Shown in pieces: positions 1 through 4,873 of a stretch of DNA of 6,279 bases. The stretch lies in contig JAJZEY010000547.1 of NCBI GenBank assembly GCA_021805585.1, positions 1-6,279 on the forward strand, in the 5' to 3' direction. A program made the translations under genes and the position numbers. The first letter of the stretch is position 1, and each line of letters opens with the position of its first letter. Below the pieces are notes generated by a model, which saw nothing but the letters and a program-made list of their open reading frames with translations, had not been told where the DNA came from and did not search any database. Source of the DNA: Planctomycetota bacterium. GTDB taxonomy: Bacteria > Planctomycetota > Phycisphaerae > WQYP01.

Positions 1-1962
1 GGCGCGGCCGGCATAGTGGCCGCTGATTCCCGACAGGCCGCCGCCCGGGTCACCGCAGCGTCGTCCGGGTCTTGGCACCCAAAGCAGGCGCACCTGATGA
101 CGCGCTGGAGCCATGACGTTTCACCGGATAACGTCTGGCCGGAATATCCGCGGCCCCAACTGGTGCGGGAGCGGTGGCTGAATCTTAATGGATTATGGAA
201 TTATAAAATTACCGGCAAGGATCAAACCAAACTCCCGGCCAGGCATGAGGGTACAATTCTGGTGCCGTTTGGTATTGAATGCGCCTTATCCGGTGTGATG
301 ATGCCATTGCTGGCGGCGCAGCGGCTCTGGTATCAGCGGGAGGTGATGATTCCGGCTTCCTGGGACGGCCAGCGAATTCTGCTGCATTTTGGCGCGGTGG
401 ATTGGGAAGCAACGATTTATATTGATGGCCGCCACCTGGGCAGCCATCGTGGCGGCTATGACAGTTTCAGCTTTGACATTACCCAGCACGTTAAAGCGGG
501 GGGGCGGCATAGCCTTGTGGTGTCGGTATGGGATCCGACCGACACCTATTGGCAGCCGCACGGTAAACAGACGCTGCATCCCGGCGGATGTTCGTATACG
601 GCGACATCGGGCATTTGGCAGACGGTATGGCTGGAACCCGTGCCGCCGTCGTATATTGAAAAACTTAAAATGGTGCCGGATTTGGAAAAGGGCGTCTTGA
701 GGCTGGAAGTCATTGGCCGCATTGACTGTAAGCCGATGACTGTGGAAGCCGTGGCGATGGAGGATTCGTCGCCTGTAGCGCATGCCGTCGGCCCGATTGG
801 CCGGGAATTTACGCCGGTGATCCGCGATAATCTTGTGAAATTTTTCAAGGCCCGATCCAGTTGGGTTTCCACGGAACTGGAAATACCGATAGCCAATCCG
901 AGACTCTGGTCACCGGACAGTCCTTATTTATACAACCTGAAAGTTCAATTAAAAGACCGGGATGGCAATGTATTGGACACTCTGACCAGTTATTTTGGGA
1001 TGCGGAGTTTGAAAATAGGACATGATTCCCAGGGTAACACGCGGGCAATGTTGAATGGCAAACCGATGCTTATGCCCGGCTCGCTGGACCAGGGCTTCTG
1101 GCCGGATGGCGTTTACACCGCCCCAACCGACGAGGCGCTGCGTTTTGATATCGTCACCCAGCGGCAGCTTGGCTTTAATGCGGTTCGCAAGCACGTGAAA
1201 GTGGAGCCGCAGCGATGGTATTACTGGGCGGATAAACTCGGCCTGATGGTGTTCCAGGATATGCCCACCGGTAACGACGGCAATCCATGGACGGATCGCC
1301 CGACCTCGCCGGAGGCGGCGGACCAATGGGAGACCGAAGTGCGCCATCATATTGAACAACTGGGTAATCACCCATCGGTCGTCTGCTGGATCATGTTCAA
1401 TGAGGCGTTTGGCGGTTTTGATTACATCCGCAACGCCCGCTGGGCCAAACAGCTTGATCCGAGTCGATTCGTGGATGAATCCAGCGGTTTTCCATGGCAT
1501 GGAGTGGGTGATGTGCGCGACAACCACGGCGGAGTAACGCCGAATTTCGCGCATCAGTTCGGCATTACCAGCGAAGACGGCGGCTGGGGGCTTGGTGCGC
1601 CGGGGCATGTCTGGCCCAACGCGTGGACTTATCACAGTTACAATCCCCTTACCGGCCGCTCCATGGATTTTGCAGCCGCGCAGCATAAAAATAAGAGTCT
1701 GCAAATTCCGGCTGTGACCGGCACATCCAAGGCCTGGATGACGCGCCAGGTGGCCGGGCTATTTCGCAATTTCATTCAGAACACAAACAAAAGCGCGCAA
1801 AGCGGCGATTTTTATTGCCAGATTGTGGATGTGGAAACCGAATGTGATGGATTATTAAGCTACGACAGAGCGGTATGGAAAGTTAATCCCGAGGAAATTC
1901 GCGTGGCGATTCAAGCAGCCTTAAAACAGGCCCAAAAGCACTGCCCGGAACTGGCAATTTAA
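1..1962 (+). CDS. Glycoside hydrolase family 2 enzyme (beta-glycosidase type), 5'-partial
   Basis: Likely exported beta-glycosidase of the GH2 type; the substrate cannot be told from sequence. Residue numbers count from the GTG at 16. The sugar-binding jelly-roll domain spans about 35-210 and holds the GH2 hallmark SGIWQTVWLE (198-207). An immunoglobulin-like domain follows (about 211-335), then the TIM barrel (about 340-640). Barrel landmarks are GFNAVRKHVKVEPQRWYYW (386-404), FQDMP (413-417) and NHPSVVCWIMFNE (451-463), where E463 is the expected acid/base. E520 in TSEDGGWGLGAPGH aligns with the E of the usual GEFGGLGLPVEGH segment and is the expected nucleophile. The late DVETECDGLLSYDR (605-618) is also typical. 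The frame has no stop back to base 1. The GTG at 16 has no Shine-Dalgarno site, and the preceding codons read GAAGI, giving a signal-peptidase-like VAA|DS, so the true start and signal peptide probably lie upstream. The next gene is 759 bases away. Family is near certain; substrate unknown. Confidence 0.94.
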   Translation, partial: GAAGIVAADSRQAAARVTAASSGSWHPKQAHLMTRWSHDVSPDNVWPEYPRPQLVRERWLNLNGLWNYKITGKDQTKLPARHEGTILVPFGIECALSGVMMPLLAAQRLWYQREVMIPASWDGQRILLHFGAVDWEATIYIDGRHLGSHRGGYDSFSFDITQHVKAGGRHSLVVSVWDPTDTYWQPHGKQTLHPGGCSYTATSGIWQTVWLEPVPPSYIEKLKMVPDLEKGVLRLEVIGRIDCKPMTVEAVAMEDSSPVAHAVGPIGREFTPVIRDNLVKFFKARSSWVSTELEIPIANPRLWSPDSPYLYNLKVQLKDRDGNVLDTLTSYFGMRSLKIGHDSQGNTRAMLNGKPMLMPGSLDQGFWPDGVYTAPTDEALRFDIVTQRQLGFNAVRKHVKVEPQRWYYWADKLGLMVFQDMPTGNDGNPWTDRPTSPEAADQWETEVRHHIEQLGNHPSVVCWIMFNEAFGGFDYIRNARWAKQLDPSRFVDESSGFPWHGVGDVRDNHGGVTPNFAHQFGITSEDGGWGLGAPGHVWPNAWTYHSYNPLTGRSMDFAAAQHKNKSLQIPAVTGTSKAWMTRQVAGLFRNFIQNTNKSAQSGDFYCQIVDVETECDGLLSYDRAVWKVNPEEIRVAIQAALKQAQKHCPELAI

Positions 1963-2168
1963 TATTATTTCGTGAGCGATATCGGCGGAAAGCTGGCGTA
2001 TGGTATGGCCAAGACTCCGCGCGCTACAGGTCTTTCGTGGAATCCGCGGTGCTTTTTAATTGCGATGCGGGCGCGACGGTCAGGTGCGAAGGCCGCAATC
2101 TCCGGTGACTGGTGAGCGGTGGCGGGTCAATGGCTGTTGCCGGAGGGGTCCGGAGCCGGCCGCCGTTG

Positions 2169-2204
2169 ATGCAAATAAGACTTTATGCAAATCACAATGC
2201 AAAT
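2169..2204 (+). repeat. Three direct ATGCAAAT octamers (possible operator cluster)
   Basis: Exact copies of ATGCAAAT sit at 2169-2176, 2185-2192 and 2197-2204, with start-to-start spacings of 16 and 12 bases. A fourth exact copy in inverted orientation (ATTTGCAT) lies at 2514-2521, overlapping the -35 box of the second promoter candidate. An inverted core TTTGCA is at 2215-2220. Four exact octamers within about 350 bases, each near a promoter-like element, suggest a transcription-factor site. The AT-rich composition makes chance copies more likely than in random sequence. The factor is unknown. Confidence 0.5.
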
Positions 2205-2220
2205 ACAATTTTTGTTTGCA
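2198..2220. promoter_or_regulatory. 23-bp imperfect dyad, candidate operator
   Basis: TGCAAA (2198-2203) is mirrored by TTTGCA (2215-2220). Inner positions also pair, so only two of the eleven base pairs break exact symmetry around position 2209. The dyad includes the third octamer copy and overlaps the -35 box of the promoter candidate at 2212-2239, a usual place for a repressor site. TGCAAA/TTTGCA half-sites resemble those of some LacI-family operators, but the 11-base spacing between half-sites is longer than the classic LacI-family layout, so no family is assigned. Confidence 0.4.
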
Positions 2221-2239
2221 CTAAATCTGTTCCTATAAA
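2212..2239 (+). promoter_or_regulatory. Candidate sigma70-type promoter 1
   Basis: TATAAA at 2234-2239 is a good -10 box. TTGTTT at 2212-2217, 16 bases upstream, is a weak -35 box (3 of 6 consensus positions). The predicted transcript start is near 2246. No gene begins soon after it; transcription would run through a T-rich hairpin ending at 2600 before reaching the PEP-CTERM gene at 2722. It could drive a long leader or a separate RNA, or be a chance match in AT-rich DNA. Confidence 0.35.
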
Positions 2240-2515
2240 ATCGATTCATACTTTTCGCAACGGCGTAAAATAGGTGTGAACCCGCCCAGTCTATGAACTT
2301 CGCGATGCTTTGTATTATCGACTTTTATGCTTAAAAATAGCAGATAATGTGTAAGGAGGCTCGCCGGAAACCGAGGCGTATTTCGCTTGGGTGAAGGCTG
2401 ATTTTTTTCATGCTAATTCACCGTAATAAAGGCCTTTCGGGGCCGCTTGGCTGGTCGGAAGTTCCAGAATTGTGGTATACGGTGCAAGCTGATAAAGTAA
2501 TATTATATATTTTAT

Positions 2516-2544
2516 TTGCATATTATTGCAATATGAATTACAAT
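2516..2544 (+). promoter_or_regulatory. Candidate sigma70-type promoter 2, for the PEP-CTERM gene
   Basis: TTGCAT (2516-2521), a spacer of exactly 17 bases and TACAAT (2539-2544, 5 of 6 consensus positions) form a plausible promoter, with a predicted start near 2551 and a leader of about 170 bases. The -35 box overlaps the inverted octamer ATTTGCAT, and the spacer contains the perfect palindrome TATTGCAATA (2524-2533). This is the best-placed promoter for the gene starting at 2722. Confidence 0.45.
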
Positions 2545-2564
2545 AACTCCGACGGGAAAATGCA

Positions 2565-2600
2565 GCGGTAAGGAAGCCTGACTTACTCCCGCTTTTTTTT
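2565..2600 (+). terminator. Terminator-like hairpin with T8 in the leader of the PEP-CTERM gene
   Basis: GCG (2565-2567) pairs with CGC (2590-2592) and GTAAG (2568-2572) with CTTAC (2582-2586), leaving a 3-base bulge (2587-2589) and a 9-base loop. Eight T residues follow directly (2593-2600). The stem is moderate, so termination could be partial. Lying downstream of both promoter candidates and 121 bases before the start codon, it could end an upstream RNA or act as an attenuator for the PEP-CTERM gene. No regulatory partner is visible. Confidence 0.4.
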
Positions 2601-2617
2601 AAGGCTAAATCAGGCTT
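2574..2617 (+). promoter_or_regulatory. 8-bp inverted repeat able to form an RNA pseudoknot
   Basis: AAGCCTGA (2574-2581) fills almost the whole loop of the hairpin at 2565-2592, and its exact reverse complement TCAGGCTT lies at 2610-2617, after the T run. If transcription passes the T8, the loop could pair with this downstream segment and make an H-type pseudoknot with a 17-base linker. It does not match any riboswitch consensus I know. It may instead be a by-product of the overlapping tandem repeat. Confidence 0.35.
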
Positions 2618-2632
2618 AAGGCTAAATCTGCC
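2599..2632 (+). repeat. 17-bp tandem repeat, two copies
   Basis: Two adjacent 17-base units (2599-2615 and 2616-2632) share their first 13 bases exactly, TTAAGGCTAAATC, and 15 of 17 overall. They lie directly after the T8 run and about 90 bases before the PEP-CTERM start codon. They may be a slippage duplication or paired binding sites for a protein acting on DNA or RNA. Confidence 0.75.
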
Positions 2633-2703
2633 GGACCAAAAAATGTACCTGTTCCATGCTTTTCCTGACCGTGTGGCCGGGGCGGGTGCGGGTGAGAGCG
2701 TTT

Positions 2704-2720
2704 TTTTAACATGGAGATTC
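2704..2720 (+). promoter_or_regulatory. Ribosome-binding region of the PEP-CTERM gene (shared leader motif)
   Basis: GGAG at 2713-2716, five bases before the ATG at 2722, fixes the start. The wider stretch TTTTAAC-A-TGGAGATTC is the same as the stretch before the GtaA-like gene (4854-4869) except for one extra A at 2711. Similarity continues in the first codons, ATGAAATC in both genes. Confidence 0.8.
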
Positions 2721-2721
2721 T

Positions 2722-3612
2722 ATGAAATCCAAGTGCAGCGGTTTCCAATTGGTGCTTGTTACCGGGGCCTGCGGAGTAACTTTGGCGGTTTCCGCAGCGG
2801 CGATGGCTAACACGGATTTGTCGGGATCGGCGACCTTCGGCACTCCGGCGTTCGCCACGCCGCCGGCTGGCGAATCGTCCGGCCTTTCCACGACCGTCCA
2901 ATATTATGTTCCGACTTTCGGATCAGATACGGGGGCTAATGGCGGTTACGTTGGAGGGGGCGGCTACGATACATATCAAGGCGGAATGGCTACAGGCGGG
3001 CCAACGCTCCAAACACTGAATAACATGGAAAGCTTTTTGAGTACCGGCTCGTTTACTGTTCCCGCTGCTAATTCCAACAATGGACAGGCCACAACCTACA
3101 CAACCGCGTCTGAAACCCACGCCATTACCGCCGTGGGCAATGTCATCCAAGGCAGCAATCCGGATTACCCTGGTTATCCTTTGAATCACCTTTCGGCAGG
3201 ACAGGCGGTCGCCTACAACGTTGACCAGCAGGGTTATATTGCCATTGCCACGGCGGGAACCTATACATTTACCATGGCCGGTGCTGACGACGCGGCGGAA
3301 GTGTATGTCGGCGGGAACGGCACCATCGGTAGCGGCACGGCAATTGTGGCCAACGCCTACTCCAATTTCAGCGGTGATTTTACCTCCACGGTGACCACCA
3401 GCGACGTTACATTTTCTAATCCCGGCCTGTACAACTTCGAATTGTTCTACTATCAGGGCTATGGCGGGCAGAGCATTAATTTCAGCGTGACGCCGCCGGG
3501 CGGGGCCAGTGCCCCCACCTTCTATGCGGCGGTTCCTGAACCCGCGTCCCTGGGCCTTTGTGCCGTCGGCGGGTTGGCCCTGCTGCTGCTGAAGCGCCGC
3601 AAGACGGCCTGA
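2722..3612 (+). CDS. PEP-CTERM sorting-domain protein with PA14-like domain
   Basis: Exported surface or matrix protein of 296 residues. A Sec signal peptide covers about 1-29 (MKSK start, hydrophobic core, probable cut SAAAMA|NT). A low-complexity Gly/Tyr/Thr-rich part follows (about 60-130, including GGYVGGGGYDTYQGG from 74). Residues about 168-258 look like a PA14-type fold: GYIAIATAGTYTFTMAGADDAAEVYVGG (171-198) has the typical rise from a 'G-Y-I' strand to a 'TYTFT..ADD' turn and a 'VYVGG' strand, and a closing GLYNFELFYYQGYGGQSINF (235-254). PA14 domains commonly bind carbohydrates. The C terminus (271-296) is a full PEP-CTERM signal: VPEPAS, hydrophobic helix, KRRK. It is expected to be handled by an exosortase, not encoded here. 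The mature part lacks cysteine outside the sorting helix. It is followed by its own terminator, so it is probably monocistronic. Sorting signal very sure; PA14 call is by pattern only. Confidence 0.92.
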   Translation: MKSKCSGFQLVLVTGACGVTLAVSAAAMANTDLSGSATFGTPAFATPPAGESSGLSTTVQYYVPTFGSDTGANGGYVGGGGYDTYQGGMATGGPTLQTLNNMESFLSTGSFTVPAANSNNGQATTYTTASETHAITAVGNVIQGSNPDYPGYPLNHLSAGQAVAYNVDQQGYIAIATAGTYTFTMAGADDAAEVYVGGNGTIGSGTAIVANAYSNFSGDFTSTVTTSDVTFSNPGLYNFELFYYQGYGGQSINFSVTPPGGASAPTFYAAVPEPASLGLCAVGGLALLLLKRRKTA

Positions 3613-3668
3613 GCGCTGCGGGAATCCGTATGCTTTTATTCGTGACGATACCCGGTATGAAATAAAGG

Positions 3669-3705
3669 AGGGCTGGCCGACAACATGAAAGGCCGGCCCT
3701 TTTTT
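3669..3705 (+). terminator. Intrinsic terminator after the PEP-CTERM gene
   Basis: AGGGCTGGCC (3669-3678) and GGCCGGCCCT (3691-3700) form a 10-bp GC-rich stem with one G-U pair, a 12-base loop, and T residues from 3700 to 3705. It starts 57 bases after the stop codon. It is the strongest terminator in the window and separates the PEP-CTERM gene from the pseudopilin-like gene. Confidence 0.9.
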
Positions 3706-3726
3706 GTCCGAAAGCAAGAATTTTTG

Positions 3727-3749
3727 GCCGCCGGTGTGAAAGCGGCGGC
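3727..3749. promoter_or_regulatory. GC-rich hairpin upstream of the pseudopilin-like gene
   Basis: GCCGCCG (3727-3733) and CGGCGGC (3743-3749) form a perfect 7-bp stem with a 9-base loop. No T run follows it on either strand, so it is not a standard terminator. It may be a 5'-UTR structure of the gene at 3813 or a backup stem behind the main terminator. No clear promoter is visible between 3706 and 3812. Confidence 0.4.
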
Positions 3750-3800
3750 GAAATAGATTCAGGTGGTCGTCCCCCTGTTTCTCCCGGCAAGGCGCGGGCT

Positions 3801-3806
3801 AAGGAG
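3801..3806 (+). promoter_or_regulatory. Shine-Dalgarno site AAGGAG
   Basis: AAGGAG lies six bases before the ATG at 3813 and decides the start of the pseudopilin-like gene. It is a stronger match to the anti-Shine-Dalgarno sequence than the GGAG sites of the two neighbouring genes. Confidence 0.85.
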
Positions 3807-3812
3807 ACAAAC

Positions 3813-4766
3813 ATGAAACGCCACGGCTTTACCCTTGTGGAATTGCTGGTCGTTATCGCGATTATTGCCTTGCTGATCAGCCTGCTGCTTCCTGCATTAA
3901 GTCGGGCGAAAGCGGCCGCCGAAACGGACGTGTGCGGTGCCAATATGCACGAAATGGGCGTGGCCATGGCAGAATACGAACAGACGAGCCATAACTTTCT
4001 GCCCAATGTGGACATCAACGGTTTCTGCGTCTGGATTCCGCAACTGATGTCGATGATGGGCGGGCCCGGGTCGGCGGCAACGTTTTATTGCCCAGCGGAG
4101 CCCATTTCCTCGCAATATACCGCCTATGTGCAAACGCAAAATCCAACGATGCCTCTTTATAATGATGGCAGCCTGAACGGTTATGGTTATACAAAAGGGC
4201 AGCGTACCCTTGGCTATGGAGGTTGGAATGCGGGGGGAAACCAATATGTTTGCCCCGTTTCATTTCCTTCCTATGGCTATAACGCCTGGGGTTCCAACTA
4301 CTGGGCACCGGTTAATTCGTTCTGGCCCAATTATCCGAGTTCCAGCGGTGCCGTGTCCCAAAGCTGCGGCCTTGGCGGAACGCTTCCGTGGTGGATTCCG
4401 GTTTCCGCCGGCAAAATCGTCAACCCCGGCCAAATGATTGCCGTGACCGATCATATGAATCTGACCGAGCTTGTCGGGACGGGTAATACCGGCCAAATGG
4501 CGGACAATTCGGGCACGGGTTACCCGTGGACGTATGACGCCGAACCGGGAGCGGGGAACTGGAGTTTCACCAGCACTATTCCAAGCAGTCATGGCCTTGT
4601 GATTGGCCCGGAATCGGTGGGTAATGTGCATAACAGCGGGTCGAATGTGTTGTACTGTGATGGACATGTGGAATGGCATTCGCAATATGAATTGATTAAT
4701 ATCAGTTCGTCCGCGGGCGGTTCGCCGATGAACATGAATTGGAATATTGATCACCAGGTGCATTAA
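3813..4766 (+). CDS. Type II secretion/pilin-like protein, prepilin leader with H-X9-DG motif (DUF1559-like)
   Basis: 317-residue member of the pseudopilin-like proteins abundant in Planctomycetota and related phyla. MKRHG|FTLVE is a class III leader, with expected prepilin-peptidase cut after G5 and E10 as the conserved fifth residue of the mature chain. A hydrophobic helix follows (6-29), then LPALSRAKAAAETDVCGANM (26-45), the usual region after the helix. The central part is rich in Gly, Asn, Tyr and Trp and has six cysteines in the mature chain (41, 72, 93, 147, 185, 282), which could pair after export. Near the C terminus, HNSGSNVLYCDG (273-284) is an exact H-X9-DG motif, the family signature. 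The start is set by AAGGAG and the leader. The role of these proteins is not established; surface or periplasmic filament-like functions have been suggested, and many lie near degradation enzymes, as here. Family call is very sure. Confidence 0.95.
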   Translation: MKRHGFTLVELLVVIAIIALLISLLLPALSRAKAAAETDVCGANMHEMGVAMAEYEQTSHNFLPNVDINGFCVWIPQLMSMMGGPGSAATFYCPAEPISSQYTAYVQTQNPTMPLYNDGSLNGYGYTKGQRTLGYGGWNAGGNQYVCPVSFPSYGYNAWGSNYWAPVNSFWPNYPSSSGAVSQSCGLGGTLPWWIPVSAGKIVNPGQMIAVTDHMNLTELVGTGNTGQMADNSGTGYPWTYDAEPGAGNWSFTSTIPSSHGLVIGPESVGNVHNSGSNVLYCDGHVEWHSQYELINISSSAGGSPMNMNWNIDHQVH

Positions 4767-4785
4767 AAAAGAAATAACTTCCAAT

Positions 4786-4800
4786 CGCATGCGTTATAAT
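4786..4800 (+). promoter_or_regulatory. Consensus -10 box with adjacent palindrome, candidate promoter for the GtaA-like gene
   Basis: TATAAT at 4795-4800 is an exact -10 consensus in the 107-base gap before the gene at 4874. No good -35 box is found at 16-18 bases. The perfect 8-bp palindrome CGCATGCG (4786-4793) lies in the spacer directly before it and could be an activator or repressor site. The predicted transcript start is near 4807, giving a leader of about 67 bases. Confidence 0.45.
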
Positions 4801-4806
4801 CCGCCG

Positions 4807-4839
4807 ATGAAATCCGGACATTGCAGCGGTCCGTTCTAA
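4807..4839 (+). other. 10-codon mini-ORF in the leader of the GtaA-like gene
   Basis: ATG at 4807 opens a frame reading MKSGHCSGPF and stops with TAA at 4837-4839. It has no Shine-Dalgarno site, but the ATG coincides with the transcript start predicted from the TATAAT, so it could only work as a leaderless start. The peptide resembles the first residues of the PEP-CTERM protein (MKSKCSGF), and both share ATGAAATCC and TGCAGCGGT at the DNA level. It may be a regulatory mini-ORF, a relic of a duplicated gene start, or chance. Confidence 0.25.
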
Positions 4840-4847
4840 TTTTTAGT
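4815..4847 (+). terminator. Weak terminator-like hairpin after the pseudopilin-like gene
   Basis: CGGAC (4815-4819) pairs with GTCCG (4829-4833) around a 9-base loop and is followed by a T-rich tail (TTCTAATTTTTAG). The stem is only 5 bp and the tail is interrupted, so it is a poor terminator. It is the only candidate found between the stop at 4766 and the next start, and it overlaps the mini-ORF. Confidence 0.25.
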
Positions 4848-4853
4848 CCCTAA

Positions 4854-4869
4854 TTTTAACTGGAGATTC
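4854..4869 (+). promoter_or_regulatory. Ribosome-binding region of the GtaA-like gene (shared leader motif)
   Basis: GGAG at 4862-4865 lies eight bases before the ATG at 4874. The whole 16-base stretch TTTTAACTGGAGATTC recurs before the PEP-CTERM gene (2704-2720) with a single A inserted, suggesting a shared translation-initiation module. Confidence 0.75.
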
Positions 4870-4873
4870 ATTA

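Larger units (their letters stand above)
1963..2721. other. Gene-free region between the GH2 and PEP-CTERM genes (regulatory)
   Basis: No convincing protein gene is visible on either strand over these 759 bases. About 1963-2165 is GC-rich, like the coding parts, and holds two overlapping short open stretches: GTG 1972 to TGA 2113-2115, and a second frame stopping at 2106-2108. Neither has a Shine-Dalgarno site or a recognisable product. From about 2165 the base composition turns AT-rich and signal-dense: octamer repeats, a dyad, two promoter candidates, T runs at 2402-2408, 2593-2600 and 2701-2707, and a tandem repeat, listed separately. No T-tailed hairpin follows the GH2 stop closely, so its transcript end is not apparent. 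A TAAGGAGG at 2352-2359 looks like a ribosome-binding site but no start codon lies at a usable distance. Confidence 0.6.

Noticed and set aside
949..1704. 251-codon open frame on the - strand inside the GH2 gene
   Set aside because: Antisense shadow of the GH2 barrel; rich in His/Arg/Pro without any domain pattern.
2293..2334. Mini-ORF MNFAMLCIIDFYA
   Set aside because: Thirteen codons, no Shine-Dalgarno site, AT-rich context; easily chance.
2347..2394. Mini-ORF MCKEARRKPRRISLG, basic peptide
   Set aside because: Fifteen codons with no upstream ribosome site; the only Shine-Dalgarno-like sequence (TAAGGAGG) lies inside it.
2431..2444. GGCC/GGCC hairpin
   Set aside because: Only four base pairs and no T run after it; too weak for a terminator.
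2246..2600. Known riboswitch classes (c-di-GMP, preQ1)
   Set aside because: I looked for their conserved cores and did not find them; only generic hairpins and T runs are present.
2923..3717. 264-codon open frame on the - strand opposite the PEP-CTERM gene
   Set aside because: Shadow of a Gly-rich gene; its start lies beyond the strong + strand terminator and no motif is visible.
3727..3749. GC-rich hairpin as a - strand terminator
   Set aside because: On the - strand the stem is followed by A residues and not T residues, and no - strand gene ends nearby.
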